From positions 1,922,001 to 1,986,000 of the forward strand of contig NZ_WAAQ01000001.1 in NCBI RefSeq assembly GCF_008868125.1: a DNA stretch of 64,000 nucleotides. The letters run 5' to 3'. Position numbers and translations under genes: made by a program. Below the pieces are notes generated by a model. It was given only the letters and a program-made list of their open reading frames with translations. It was not told the DNA's origin and did not search any database. Below are positions 27,560 to 36,933 of the stretch, piece by piece (positions within the stretch are counted from its first letter, which is position 1; the number at the start of each line of letters is the position of its first letter). Source of the DNA: Microbacterium maritypicum. Lineage in GTDB: Bacteria; Actinomycetota; Actinomycetes; Actinomycetales; Microbacteriaceae.

Positions 27560-28657
27560 ATGAAAGCTGTAGTCTTCCGCGATCCCCAGTCACCGATCGA
27601 GTTCGTCGACGTCGACCTCGCACCCCCGCGCGCGGGTGAGGTGCGCGTGCGCATCGCCGCTGCCGGCGTGTGCCACTCCGATCTGCACGTCAAGCGCGGC
27701 GAGTGGGATGCCGCCGCTCCCCTGGTCATGGGCCACGAAGGCTCCGGCGTGGTCACCGAACTCGGCGAAGGTGTCACGACCCTCGCTGTCGGCGATCACG
27801 TCGTCCTGAGCTGGGTACCGCCGTGCGGTGAGTGCCGCTACTGCCGAGCCGGTCACGAGGCCCGGTGCCAGAAGGTCGCCACGGTCGTCGCTCCCCTCGG
27901 AGTGCTGTTCGACGGCACGTCCCGCCTCAGCCGTGACGGTGAACCGCTGCACCACTACCTCGGCGTCTCCTCGTTCGCGGAGGAGGTCGTGGTTCCCGCA
28001 TCCGGTGCGGTCAAGGTCCGAGACGACGCCCCGCTCGACGTCGTCGCCGTCGTCGGCTGCGCCGTGGCCACCGGCGTCGGCGCGGTGCTCAACACAGCCG
28101 CCGTCGAGCCCGGCTCCACCGTCGTCGTCATCGGTTGCGGCGGCGTCGGACTCAACGTCGTCCAGGGCGCACGACTCGCCGGCGCCGAGCGCATCGTCGC
28201 GATCGATGTGCGTCCCGAGAAGACCCAGATGGCGCTGCAGTTCGGTGCGACCGACCGTATCGACGCGTCGCAGGGTGACGCCGTCGCCCAGCTGCGTGAG
28301 CTCATCCCCGACGGCGTCGACTACGCGTTCGACGCGATCGGTCGCACGTCCACAACCGAGCAGTCGATCCAGATGCTCGGTCTCGGCGGCGCCGCCGTCA
28401 TCGTCGGGCTTCCTCCCACGGGCGCCCGCGCATCGTTCGAGCCCCTCGTCCTGGCCGAGGCCGATCAGCGCATCCTCGGCTCGAACTACGGCTCCGTGCG
28501 CCCCTCGATCGACGTTCCCGCTCTCGTCGACCGGTACATGGACGGCCAGCTCAAGATCGATCCCCTGATCTCGGGGCGGCGCCCGCTGTCCGAAGCCGCC
28601 GCCGCGCTCGACGACCTCGAGGCCGGATCCGCGCTTCGCACGCTCCTCATCCCCTGA
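27560..28657 (+). CDS. Zinc-dependent alcohol dehydrogenase (MDR family)
   Basis: A 365-residue medium-chain dehydrogenase. Catalytic zinc ligands appear as C38 (AGVCHSD), H59 and E60 (GHEGSG). The structural zinc site is C89, C92, C95 and C103 (CGECRYC, then C). The NAD-binding glycine motif is GCGGVGLN. It oxidises an alcohol or an aldehyde adduct; class III-like features are present but the substrate is not fixed. The ATG at 27560 follows AAGGATGTC. It is probably co-transcribed with the APC permease 52 bases downstream, under the divergent PucR regulator. Confidence 0.92.
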   Translation: MKAVVFRDPQSPIEFVDVDLAPPRAGEVRVRIAAAGVCHSDLHVKRGEWDAAAPLVMGHEGSGVVTELGEGVTTLAVGDHVVLSWVPPCGECRYCRAGHEARCQKVATVVAPLGVLFDGTSRLSRDGEPLHHYLGVSSFAEEVVVPASGAVKVRDDAPLDVVAVVGCAVATGVGAVLNTAAVEPGSTVVVIGCGGVGLNVVQGARLAGAERIVAIDVRPEKTQMALQFGATDRIDASQGDAVAQLRELIPDGVDYAFDAIGRTSTTEQSIQMLGLGGAAVIVGLPPTGARASFEPLVLAEADQRILGSNYGSVRPSIDVPALVDRYMDGQLKIDPLISGRRPLSEAAAALDDLEAGSALRTLLIP

Positions 28658-28709
28658 CCGCCCTCGGCGGACCCCACCCCCACCCCTGAAACCCGAATCC
28701 AGGAGAACC

Positions 28710-30146
28710 ATGTCAGACACCGTCGTCGCCCCGCCTGGCGCACCCAAGGATGCCGGTCTTCGCACCGGCGTCATGAGCGGACCCGAACTCGCCGCCCAGG
28801 CCATCGCCAACATCGCCCCCAGCGCCGTCATCGCCTTCACCGCAGCGGCGATCTTCCTCGGTGCGGGTAACGGCACCATCTACGCCTTCGCTCTCGCCAC
28901 CATCGTCATCCTGTGCGTGGGCTACTGCGTGGTGGTGTTCGCCCGCAAGCACGCCTCGGCCGGGTCCCTCTACACCTACGTCTCGAAGGGACTCGGCCCG
29001 TTCGGCGCGTTCCTCGCCGGCGTCACGCTGCTGATCGGCTGCTTCGGCATCGCCGCGGCCTCGCTCAGCGGATCCGTCAGCTACATGGCGCAGTTCCTGA
29101 GCATGCTCGGCCTCCCGGCACAGGGACTCGGCTGGGACATCGGTCTCGCCATCGTGCTCGGTGGCCTGGCGACGCTGTTCACCATCCGCGGCATCCGCCT
29201 GTCCGCCCGCGTCTCGCTCGTCCTCGAGCTCGTCTCGGTCGGGATCATCCTCGTGCTGCTGATCGCCGCTCTGGTCTGGGCCGGCCCGGCCGCGTGGGAC
29301 CCCGCGCAGGTGCTCGCCACCGGTTCGTCCTTCCAGGGCGTCGCCTCCGGCATGGTGCTCGGCATCCTCGGCTTCGTGGGTTTCTCCTCGGCCGACGCGC
29401 TCGGTCGTGAGGCCAAGGAGCCGTACAAGGCCATCCCCCGCGCGATCATGTGGAGCGCGCTCGGTGTGGGTGTGCTGTACGTCTTCGCCGCGTACACGCA
29501 GATCACCGTGCTCGGAGACGATCTGGCCACCTCGTCCAGTCCTCTGGAGAGCATGTCGGCCCTGATCGGCATGCCGGGCTGGTTCGCCGCCGTGCTCACG
29601 TTCGGCGTCTCCGCGTCGTTCTTCGCCGTGGTCGTCGCCCCGCTCAACGTGATCGGACGCATCGTCTACGTGATGGGCAAGGAGGGCGTCGTCGCGGAGC
29701 GGTTCGGACGCACGCACGAGCAGCATCTGACGCCGCACCGCGTGCTCATCATCGCCGGCGCTGCGGCCGTCGCGGTCGATATCGTGCTGCTGGTCTCGGG
29801 CGCCGCGACCGGAGAGATCCTCGTCTGGGTCAACACCTGGGGCACCTACGGCTACATGGTGGCCTACGCCCTCGTCGCGATCGCCTGCGTCGTCTACACG
29901 CAGCGGGCGAAGATGCGCAACGGCCTCGTGAAGGCGTGCGCGACCGTCGCCGTCGTCACGATGGGGTACGTGTTCTTCGCGAACGTCTGGCCGGTGCCGG
30001 CATTCCCCTACAACGTGATCCCGTACGTGTTCCTGGCGACGGTGGCCCTGGCCCTCACCCGATACGCCTACCTGGCGCGTCGTCGCCCCGATGTCATCGC
30101 CCGCATCGGCAACACCGAGACGAGTGCGATGGAGGGCGTCGGCTGA
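28710..30146 (+). CDS. APC-family amino acid/amine permease
   Basis: A 478-residue permease with about 12 transmembrane segments. The N-terminal region (A-N-I-A-P-S-A-V-I-A-F) and the segment after TM1 match the APC superfamily; KHASAGSLYTYVSKGLG is the typical second-helix region. It likely imports an amino acid or amine for the pathway containing the adjacent dehydrogenase. A ribosome site (AGGAG) precedes the ATG. Two strong hairpins follow the stop codon. Confidence 0.88.
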   Translation: MSDTVVAPPGAPKDAGLRTGVMSGPELAAQAIANIAPSAVIAFTAAAIFLGAGNGTIYAFALATIVILCVGYCVVVFARKHASAGSLYTYVSKGLGPFGAFLAGVTLLIGCFGIAAASLSGSVSYMAQFLSMLGLPAQGLGWDIGLAIVLGGLATLFTIRGIRLSARVSLVLELVSVGIILVLLIAALVWAGPAAWDPAQVLATGSSFQGVASGMVLGILGFVGFSSADALGREAKEPYKAIPRAIMWSALGVGVLYVFAAYTQITVLGDDLATSSSPLESMSALIGMPGWFAAVLTFGVSASFFAVVVAPLNVIGRIVYVMGKEGVVAERFGRTHEQHLTPHRVLIIAGAAAVAVDIVLLVSGAATGEILVWVNTWGTYGYMVAYALVAIACVVYTQRAKMRNGLVKACATVAVVTMGYVFFANVWPVPAFPYNVIPYVFLATVALALTRYAYLARRRPDVIARIGNTETSAMEGVG

Positions 30147-30163
30147 TCCTCTCTCGCCGCCGT

Positions 30164-30199
30164 GCAGAAGAGCCCCTTCCATCGAAGGGGCTCTTCTGC
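30164..30199. terminator. Terminator after the APC permease
   Basis: A perfect 16-base-pair stem (30164-30179 with 30184-30199) encloses a four-base loop CATC. It lies 17 bases after the permease stop. No long T-run follows. Confidence 0.85.
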
Positions 30200-30228
30200 G
30201 TCCAGCCCATTGCTCGACTTCACGGGGA

Positions 30229-30268
30229 AACGAGAGAAGCCCCCTCCGTGGAGGGGGCTTCTCTCGTT
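30229..30268 (-). terminator. Terminator abutting tRNA-Asn
   Basis: A perfect 19-base-pair stem (30229-30247 with 30250-30268) with a two-base centre. On the - strand it directly follows the CCA end of the tRNA, sharing one base with it, and is followed by TTTCCCC, so it should end the tRNA transcript. Confidence 0.85.
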
Positions 30269-30343
30269 GGCTCCCCGGCTTGGACTCGAACCAAGAACCT
30301 GCCGGTTAACAGCCGGCTGCTCTGCCAATTGAGCTACCGAGGA
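30268..30343 (-). tRNA. tRNA-Asn (anticodon GTT)
   Basis: Read on the - strand, the molecule starts TCCTCGG and ends CCGGGGA-G-CCA, giving a seven-pair acceptor stem (one T-G pair), discriminator G and an encoded CCA. The anticodon arm reads CCGGCTGTTAACCGG with anticodon GTT, and the T arm contains GGTTCGAGTCC. The D arm has GCTC-AATTGGCA-GAGC. Body 30271-30343 is 73 bases. Confidence 0.97.
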
Positions 30344-30440
30344 ATGTGCACCGCTGAGCGGGCAACTCGACAAGCTTAGCAAACTCCGGGAGGTGTTCAC
30401 GACACCGAGGCGCCGTTCGGGGATGCCGGGCGTGTCGGAC

Positions 30441-31214
30441 TCAGTGCCGCGAATCCGACTCCGCGTTCGGCACCCAGAGCAGATCCTTGCCCACGCCACG
30501 GGCGACCACGTGCCCACTGCGGAGCATCAAAGTCTCGGCATTCAGCTCGCGGATGAAGTCGGCGTCGTTGGTCACCAGGAGAGCGGCCATCGACTGCTCC
30601 TTGCGGCGACGGGTGATCGCATCGAAGACGACCGGCCGCACCTCGAGGTCGAGGTTCGCGAGCACCTCGTCGGCGATGAGCACCTTCGGCTCCAGGACGA
30701 AGGAGCGGGCGATCGCCACACGCTGACGCATGCCGGCACTGAGCTCATAGGGGAACTTCGCCGCCGTGCCGAGGGGCAGGTGCAGCTCGTCCAACAGCGT
30801 CGCCACACGGATCGAGAGCGCCTTCGTGTTCACCCGACGCTCGCGGATGAGGATCGGCTCCGCGATCACCTCGTTCACGGTGAGCCGCGGCGGCAGGTCG
30901 GCGCCCGCCCCCTGCGGTACGAATCCGGTGCGATAGGTGAGGATCCGGTGCTTGCGGCCAGGCCGGCGCACATCGACGCCGCACACCTGGGCCCTCCCTC
31001 CGACGACCTTGACCGAGGGATCGGTGGAGCCGGCGAGGGCGGCGACCAGCGTCGACTTGCCGGAGCCGGTGGGCCCAGCGACGCAGATCAGACCGCCGGG
31101 CGCGAGCGAGAAGGTGACGCCGTCGACGGCACGCGTCGGCATCCCGTGGCCGATGCGGTCGATCACCAGATCAGAGCAATCGATCGCGTTCGTGGATTCG
31201 GGCCTGCGGGACAT
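30441..31214 (-). CDS. Lone ABC transporter ATP-binding protein
   Basis: A 257-residue ABC ATPase with Walker A GPTGSGKST, signature LSAGMRQRVAIARS and Walker B VLIADEVLANLDLEV. The signature and the dipeptide-transporter-like order suggest the peptide/nickel or lipoprotein-export branch, but the usual proline and threonine residues after Walker B (DEPT) are replaced by DEVL. No permease or binding protein is adjacent. It begins 36 bases after dnaG ends, on the same strand, with a CAGGAT box six bases before the ATG, so it may be leaderless. Function unknown. Confidence 0.8.
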   Translation of the reverse strand: MSRRPESTNAIDCSDLVIDRIGHGMPTRAVDGVTFSLAPGGLICVAGPTGSGKSTLVAALAGSTDPSVKVVGGRAQVCGVDVRRPGRKHRILTYRTGFVPQGAGADLPPRLTVNEVIAEPILIRERRVNTKALSIRVATLLDELHLPLGTAAKFPYELSAGMRQRVAIARSFVLEPKVLIADEVLANLDLEVRPVVFDAITRRRKEQSMAALLVTNDADFIRELNAETLMLRSGHVVARGVGKDLLWVPNAESDSRH

Positions 31215-31250
31215 GACTCCATCCTGCCCTCTGCGCGATGCCGGTCGGGG

Positions 31251-33110
31251 TTACGACTCGGCGAAGCGCTGACGCTCCGCATCGATGTCGCGCAACCGCA
31301 TCCGCAGCGCGCGGCCTCCGTCGGAATCCGCGGGCACTCGCTGCACCGCACCGAGGAGCTCTTGCTTCTCGCGCTCGAGCTGACGGAGCACGAGTCGACG
31401 GGTGAGGTCGGCCACGGTGGCGACGGCTCGCTCTTCGTCGCGGGCGGGGAACGGCGTCATCAGCAGCTCCCCCGCGAGCGAACGGTAGGGCTCACGGACG
31501 CTGTTCACCGCCTCGGTCACCCACCCGGCTCTGGTGCGGTCGGGGGCGGCGGCGACGGCCTCGCGCACGGCGTCGAGACCGGGGGTCCGGAACGGCGCCT
31601 CCAACGCCCTGTTGAGGAGGGCCTGATCGACCTGATGGCCGTACTGCAGGGCGCCCATCAGCGCGTCGCGTTCGACGGCGACGTCGGGGCTGCGCGGCAG
31701 GCTCGACAGAGTGACCGGAGCGACGACCGGAGCGCCCGTCACCGCATCCGTCAGCGGAGCCTCCCGACGCACCTGCTGCGGAGTCGACGCGCCGCGTGCC
31801 GCGCGTTCGACCTCGCTGCGCACCTCAGTGGGATCCATCCCGAGCCGGCGCGCCAGCACCCGCTCGTATCCCGGGCGAAGAAGCTGGTCGCGGATCTCGG
31901 CCACGATGGGCGCGGCCGCACGCAGCGCGCCGACCCGCCCTTCGACGGTGGAGAGGTCGAAGCCGCCGAGCTTGCGGTCGATCGCGAACTCGAACATCGG
32001 CTGCTTCGCGTCCATCAGCCCGCGCACGGCCGCATCTCCGCGCTGGAGTCGCAGGTCGCACGGATCCATGCCGTCAGGGGCGACGGCGACGAAAGTCTGC
32101 GCGTTGAACCTGTCGTCCTCCGTGAATGCACGCAGGGCCGCCTTCTGTCCCGCTTCGTCTCCGTCGAAGGTGAAGACGACCTCGCCCGAGGCGTTGTCGT
32201 CGCCCATCACCCGGCGCAGGACCTTGATGTGCTCGGTGCCGAACGCCGTGCCGCAGGTGGCGATCGCGGTCGTGAGACCCGCGAGGTGGCAGGCCATCAC
32301 ATCGGTGTATCCCTCAACCACGACGACACGGCGAGGATCCCCGCGAGCGATGTCGCGCTTGGCGAGGTCGAGCCCGTAGAGCACCTGCGCCTTCTTGTAG
32401 ATCGGCGTCTCGGGGGTGTTCAGGTACTTCGGCCCCTGGTCGTCGTCGAACAGTTTGCGCGCGCCGAAACCGATGGTCTGTCCCGACACGTCCCGGATCG
32501 GCCACACCAGCCGCCCGCGGAAGCGGTCGTACACGCCGCGCTGCCCCGTCGAGACGAGACCGGCGTTGCTGAGTTCCTCACGCGTGAATCCCTGCGCGGT
32601 GAGGGCCTTGAGCATCCCGTCCCACCCGCGCGGGGCGAAACCGACTCCGAAATGCGCGGCAGCACCAGCATCGAACCCGCGCTCGCCCAGGAAGCGACGC
32701 CCGGCCTCGGCATCGGGGGTGAGCAGTTGCGCACGGAAGAACTCCGCCGCCGCGGTGTTGGCAGCGTACAGACGGCTGCGACCGCTGGTCTCGGGAGCCG
32801 CTCCCCCGTCTTCGTAATGCAGCGTGTATCCGATACGCCCGGCGAGACGCTCCACGGCCTCGGTGAAGCTGACGTGGTCCATCTCCCGCAGGAACGAGTA
32901 GACGTCGCCGGATTCCCCGCAGCCGAAGCAGTGGTAGTACCCCACCTGCTGGCGCACATGGAAGCTCGGGCTCTTCTCGTCGTGGAAGGGACACAGTCCC
33001 TTGAGGGATCCGACCCCGGCCGATCTGAGAGCCACACGCTCACCGATGATGTCGGCGATGTTCGTCCGCGCCTTCACCTCGTCGACGTCGGCCTGCAGGA
33101 TCCGCGGCAT
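31251..33110 (-). CDS. dnaG: DNA primase
   Basis: A 619-residue primase that makes RNA primers for replication. The N-terminal zinc-binding domain shows [12 protein letters not shown] and [10 protein letters not shown] (CHC2 type). The TOPRIM domain has [11 protein letters not shown] with the catalytic glutamate and later FDGDEAG. The C-terminal part is the DnaB-binding domain. The ATG at 33110 gives the conserved N-terminus ([20 protein letters not shown]) and overlaps the dgt stop by one base (TGATG). A frame running far upstream is not part of the gene. Confidence 0.97.
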   Translation of the reverse strand: MPRILQADVDEVKARTNIADIIGERVALRSAGVGSLKGLCPFHDEKSPSFHVRQQVGYYHCFGCGESGDVYSFLREMDHVSFTEAVERLAGRIGYTLHYEDGGAAPETSGRSRLYAANTAAAEFFRAQLLTPDAEAGRRFLGERGFDAGAAAHFGVGFAPRGWDGMLKALTAQGFTREELSNAGLVSTGQRGVYDRFRGRLVWPIRDVSGQTIGFGARKLFDDDQGPKYLNTPETPIYKKAQVLYGLDLAKRDIARGDPRRVVVVEGYTDVMACHLAGLTTAIATCGTAFGTEHIKVLRRVMGDDNASGEVVFTFDGDEAGQKAALRAFTEDDRFNAQTFVAVAPDGMDPCDLRLQRGDAAVRGLMDAKQPMFEFAIDRKLGGFDLSTVEGRVGALRAAAPIVAEIRDQLLRPGYERVLARRLGMDPTEVRSEVERAARGASTPQQVRREAPLTDAVTGAPVVAPVTLSSLPRSPDVAVERDALMGALQYGHQVDQALLNRALEAPFRTPGLDAVREAVAAAPDRTRAGWVTEAVNSVREPYRSLAGELLMTPFPARDEERAVATVADLTRRLVLRQLEREKQELLGAVQRVPADSDGGRALRMRLRDIDAERQRFAES

Positions 33111-34495
33111 CAGTGCGCCCCTTCGACCACGGGCAGCCGCTCGGCGTGCGCCTGCGCGCCCGGACGGGGGTGACGCGGAGTCCAGATCCCGACCTCGGCC
33201 GGATCGATCTCGCCGACGAGCCGGTTGTGCCAGTCGATCGCGCTCTGGTCGGTGAGGCTCGCGATCTGATCCACCACGACCCTGGCGCGCTCGGCGTCGT
33301 TCTGCGCGGCGACGAAGTCGGCCGCGAATGCAGGCTCGAGCACATCGGAGCCGGCGGACCACAGCGCGTCGGTCGACCAGAGGGCGTCGGCGAGCCGCTT
33401 GAGCACGCGTCGCTGCTCCTTGTAGACGCCCTTGCGGGCTTCGATCGTGACGATCGCCTGGCCCATGATGCCCTTGAGGACCGCGATCTCCACCTCGATC
33501 ACGCGTGGCACGACGACGTGGGCGTTGTAGCGCACCAGGGCGGTCGAGCCGTACGCCTCCTTCGTGGCGGAGACCGAGGCACGGGCGAAACGTCCGATCA
33601 GGTCGCTCGTCAGGTTCTTGAGTCGGGCGAGTGCCTGACGGGAGCGGTCGAACGACGACAGCCACATCGGCTGCGATGCCAGGCGGTACAGAGCATCGGC
33701 GAGCTCGTCGCGCGTGAAGTCGTAGCCCACCCACTGCTGGATGCGTCCGACGAGGGCATCGTGCTGGCGCGGATCGGCGAGCTGGGCGACGTCGACGTAA
33801 CCGTTGACGATCGCATCCTCGAAGTCGTGGACCGAGTAGGCGATGTCGTCGGAGAGGTCCATGATCTCGGCCTCGATGCAGCGCAGACGCCCCGGTGCCC
33901 CCTCGCGCATCCAGCGGAAGACCGCCTCGTCCTCGGGGTACACGCCGAACTTCAGGCGACCACCCGGGTCCGGAACTGGGCTGTCGACCGTCCACGGGTA
34001 CTTGCACGTGGCGTCGAGACTGGCGCGGGTGAGGTTCAGCCCGACCGAGCGGTCATCGTCGTCGAGGACCTTCGCCTCGAGTCGGGAGAGGATGCGCAAG
34101 GACTGCGCGTTCCCCTCGAACCCTCCGATGGGCTCGGCCCATTCGTTGAGCGCCCGCTCGCCGTTGTGGCCGAAGGGAGGGTGGCCCAGGTCGTGGCTGA
34201 GGCACGCGGTGTCGACGACATCGGCCGAGACGCCGAGGGCGACCGCGAGCTCACGCCCGACCTGTGCGACCTCCAGGGAATGCGTCAGGCGGTTGCGCGC
34301 AAAGTCGGCTGTGCTGGCGGGGCTGAGTACCTGCGTCTTCGCGGCGAGCCGGCGCAGCGCTGCGGAATGCAGCACCCGCGCGCGGTCGCGGGCGAAGTCG
34401 TTGCGCTCGGAACGGTGGGTCTCAGCGAAGAAGCGCTCGGCGTCGCGCGCGTCATAGCCGTCGGCGCGCAGGCCGACCTGGGGATCAACCACCAC
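33110..34495 (-). CDS. dgt: Deoxyguanosinetriphosphate triphosphohydrolase
   Basis: A 461-residue HD-domain hydrolase that splits dGTP to deoxyguanosine and triphosphate. The metal-binding region reads [16 protein letters not shown] and [14 protein letters not shown], and the later [18 protein letters not shown] completes the HD site. I chose a GTG at 34495, overlapping the dus end; GTG codons at 34492 and 34516 are equally in frame. The order dus-dgt-dnaG is a standard actinobacterial operon. Confidence 0.95.
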   Translation of the reverse strand: MVVDPQVGLRADGYDARDAERFFAETHRSERNDFARDRARVLHSAALRRLAAKTQVLSPASTADFARNRLTHSLEVAQVGRELAVALGVSADVVDTACLSHDLGHPPFGHNGERALNEWAEPIGGFEGNAQSLRILSRLEAKVLDDDDRSVGLNLTRASLDATCKYPWTVDSPVPDPGGRLKFGVYPEDEAVFRWMREGAPGRLRCIEAEIMDLSDDIAYSVHDFEDAIVNGYVDVAQLADPRQHDALVGRIQQWVGYDFTRDELADALYRLASQPMWLSSFDRSRQALARLKNLTSDLIGRFARASVSATKEAYGSTALVRYNAHVVVPRVIEVEIAVLKGIMGQAIVTIEARKGVYKEQRRVLKRLADALWSTDALWSAGSDVLEPAFAADFVAAQNDAERARVVVDQIASLTDQSAIDWHNRLVGEIDPAEVGIWTPRHPRPGAQAHAERLPVVEGAH

Positions 34496-35639
34496 TGTTC
34501 TCGATCTCCGCTCCACGCATCATCTCGGAGGCCGACGATGCGAGCTCCCGAGACTCCAACCACTTGTCGGGCAGCGCCGTGCGCTTGGGGTGACCTGACC
34601 GACCGCGCTGGCCCTCGGCATCCGCGCCCGGGTACGGCGCGGTGTGGTCGAGGCGCCCGAGGAAGTCGTCGATCTCCGCGAGGCTGGACGCGGTGGCGAG
34701 CCCCGTGCGGATGTCGCCGCCGACCGGATACCCCTTGAAGTACCAGGACACGTGCTTGCGCACGTCGCGGCACCCGCGGTCCTCATCCTCGAAGAACTCG
34801 ACGAGAAGCTCTGCGTGACGCCGGAAGGCGTTCGCGACGAATCCGAGCGTGGCATCGACGGTCTTGCCCTCGCCGCCGAAAGCCGTCGCCAGCTCGCCGA
34901 ACAGCCACGGGCGTCCGAGGCAGCCGCGTCCGACCACGACGCCGTCGCAGTCGGTCTGGGCCATCATGCGCACCGCGTCGTCGGCCGACCAGATGTCGCC
35001 GTTGCCCAGCACAGGAATGCTCGTGACGGCCTGCTTGAGCTCGCCGATGGCATTCCAGTCGGCGAAGCCGGAGTAGAACTCGCTCGCGGTGCGGGCGTGG
35101 AGGGCGACCGCAGCCGCACCGGCATCTTCGGCCGCGCGCCCGGCGTCGAGGAACGTCAGGTGATCGCGGTCGATGCCCTTGCGCATCTTCACCGTGAGCG
35201 GCACGTCACCTGCGGCCTTGACGGCCTGGTCGACGATGTCGGCGAACAGCTTCGATTTCCAGGGCAGCGCCGCTCCCCCGCCGCGGCGGGTGACCTTCGG
35301 CACCGGGCACCCGAAGTTGAGGTCGATGTGGTCAGCGTGATCCTCGGCCACGATGATGCGCACCGCCTCGGCGATGGTCTTCGGGTCGACGCCGTAGAGC
35401 TGGATCGACCGCGGCGTCTCCGACTCGTGATGGCGGATCAGCCGCATCGTGGTCTCGTTGCGCTCGACCAGGGCACGCGAGGTGATCATCTCGCTCACAT
35501 AGAGCCCGGCGCCGTACTCACGGCACAGACGCCGGAAGGCGGTGTTGGTGATCCCCGCCATGGGGGCGAGGACGACCGGCACGTCGAGATAGATCGGACC
35601 GATGCGAAGGGGGCGGGCGGGGGCGGTGGCGAGAGTCAT
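34485..35639 (-). CDS. dusB: tRNA-dihydrouridine synthase (DusB type)
   Basis: A 384-residue flavoenzyme reducing uridine in the tRNA D-loop. Marks are VVLAPMAGITNTAFRRLC at the FMN-binding start, DLNFGCPVPKVTRRGGGAAL with the catalytic cysteine, and VVVGRGCLGRPWLF. A purine-rich GGAGGGGAC precedes the ATG. Its divergent partner is gpx, starting 60 bases away on the other strand. Confidence 0.95.
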   Translation of the reverse strand: MTLATAPARPLRIGPIYLDVPVVLAPMAGITNTAFRRLCREYGAGLYVSEMITSRALVERNETTMRLIRHHESETPRSIQLYGVDPKTIAEAVRIIVAEDHADHIDLNFGCPVPKVTRRGGGAALPWKSKLFADIVDQAVKAAGDVPLTVKMRKGIDRDHLTFLDAGRAAEDAGAAAVALHARTASEFYSGFADWNAIGELKQAVTSIPVLGNGDIWSADDAVRMMAQTDCDGVVVGRGCLGRPWLFGELATAFGGEGKTVDATLGFVANAFRRHAELLVEFFEDEDRGCRDVRKHVSWYFKGYPVGGDIRTGLATASSLAEIDDFLGRLDHTAPYPGADAEGQRGRSGHPKRTALPDKWLESRELASSASEMMRGAEIENSGG

Positions 35640-35699
35640 GTCCCCTCCATTCTCCCAGACGCAGAGCCACGAGGGATGCTGCGATCTAAGCTGTGAAGT

Positions 35700-36194
35700 A
35701 TGACCGATTCCGCGCTCCGCACGATCCCGTTCACCGACGCGAAGGGCGAGGAGAAGACCCTCGACGATCTCGGCGCCGACGTGGTGCTGGTCGTGAACGT
35801 CGCCTCCAAGTGCGGCCTCACGCCCCAGTACGAGCAGCTCGAGGAGCTGCAGCGTCTGTACGGCGACCGCGGGTTCACGGTCGTCGGCTTCCCGTGCAAC
35901 CAGTTCTTCGGCCAGGAGCCCGGCTCGGTGGACGACATCCTCGAGTTCTGCTCGACGACCTACGGCGTCACGTTCCCGGTCAACGACAAGGTCAAGGTGA
36001 ACGGGAAGAACGCCGCGGAGCTCTACAAGGCGCTCAAGGAGACCCCGGACGCCGGTGGCAAGGCCGGCCGGGTGGAGTGGAACTTCGAGAAGTTCCTCGT
36101 GCTGCCGGACGGGGACGTCCTGCGCTTCCGCCCGAAGCAGAAGCCGGACGCCCCCGAGATCGTCAGCGCGATCGAAGCGGCTCTGACCCGCTAG
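35700..36194 (+). CDS. Glutathione peroxidase-family thiol peroxidase
   Basis: A 164-residue peroxidase. The active cysteine is in NVASKCGLTPQY, and the family glutamine and tryptophan are seen in FPCNQFFGQEPG and VEWNFEKFL. Actinobacteria lack glutathione, so thioredoxin or mycoredoxin is the likely reductant; that is inference. The ATG at 35700 follows a TAAGCT box by seven bases with no good ribosome site. Its TAG stop shares two bases with the TAG of the convergent gene, in the sequence CTAG. Confidence 0.93.
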   Translation: MTDSALRTIPFTDAKGEEKTLDDLGADVVLVVNVASKCGLTPQYEQLEELQRLYGDRGFTVVGFPCNQFFGQEPGSVDDILEFCSTTYGVTFPVNDKVKVNGKNAAELYKALKETPDAGGKAGRVEWNFEKFLVLPDGDVLRFRPKQKPDAPEIVSAIEAALTR

Positions 36195-36877
36195 ACCGCT
36201 GCGGTCTCCGTCTCGCTCTCTCCGCGCTTCGACCAGAGGTCGCGAAGGACGTTCTCGAATGCGGCGGGCGGCTGGGCGCCGCTGATGCCGTACTGGCCGT
36301 CGACGACGAAGAACGGCACGCCCTGGATGCCGTAGGCGCGAGCCTGAGCCTGGTCCTGGCGAACGGCCGGAAGGAACTCTTCGCTCTCGAGCGCCGCACG
36401 TGCTCGATCGGCGTCGAGGCCGACCTCGACCGCGAGGTCGACGAGGTCGTCGATGCGCCCGACGTGCTTGCCCTCGGTGAAGTAGGCGGACATGAGCCGC
36501 TCCTCCATCTCGTGCTGACGCCCCTCGGCCTTCGCGAAGTGCAGCAGCTCGTGTGCCTTCACCGTGTTGGTGTGCTGCAGCAGATCGAAGCGGTACTCGA
36601 GCCCCGCGTTCGCGGCCACGCCGGTCACGTTCGACAGCATTTGCTCGACCTGCTCGCGCGGCATGCCCTTGTGCCCGGCGAGGAAGTCGACCTCGTCACC
36701 GTCGAAGTCGACGGGAGTGTCGGGCGAGAGCTCGAACGAATGGAAGGTGATGTTGACCTGCGGCGCATCCTCATCGGCCGCGACCGCTTCGAGACCCTTC
36801 TCGAGGTTGCGCTTGCCGATGTAGCACCAGGGGCAGGCGATGTCGGACCAGATGTCGATGGAGATGGGTTCAGTCAC
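36191..36877 (-). CDS. DsbA-family oxidoreductase (FrnE-like)
   Basis: A 228-residue cytoplasmic thioredoxin-fold protein. It starts with the family pattern I-D-I-W-S-D-I-A-C-P-W-C-Y-I-G-K-R, giving the C-P-W-C active site. The later GVPFFVVDGQYGISGAQ is the cis-proline region of FrnE-like proteins. It probably catalyses thiol-disulfide exchange or isomerisation. I chose the GTG at 36877, which gives the usual short N-terminus; an ATG at 36895 is possible. Convergent with gpx, with overlapping stop codons. Confidence 0.92.
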   Translation of the reverse strand: MTEPISIDIWSDIACPWCYIGKRNLEKGLEAVAADEDAPQVNITFHSFELSPDTPVDFDGDEVDFLAGHKGMPREQVEQMLSNVTGVAANAGLEYRFDLLQHTNTVKAHELLHFAKAEGRQHEMEERLMSAYFTEGKHVGRIDDLVDLAVEVGLDADRARAALESEEFLPAVRQDQAQARAYGIQGVPFFVVDGQYGISGAQPPAAFENVLRDLWSKRGESETETAAV

Positions 36878-36933
36878 ACTTTCATCCAACCGCATGCGCC
36901 TATGAGCTATTCCTCGGCTGCGGGGACCGGCGG

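Noticed and set aside
30164..30268. Two hairpins near tRNA-Asn as a possible repeat family or integration site
   Set aside because: The stems differ in sequence and each fits a terminator role. No integrase is nearby.
30393..33173. A 926-codon open frame on the + strand
   Set aside because: It runs antisense to the ABC ATPase and dnaG, both of which have complete family motifs. The + strand translation has none.
33111..34007. Upstream extension of dnaG through dgt
   Set aside because: The extension is Arg/Pro-rich and without motif. The dnaG N-terminus at 33110 matches the family.
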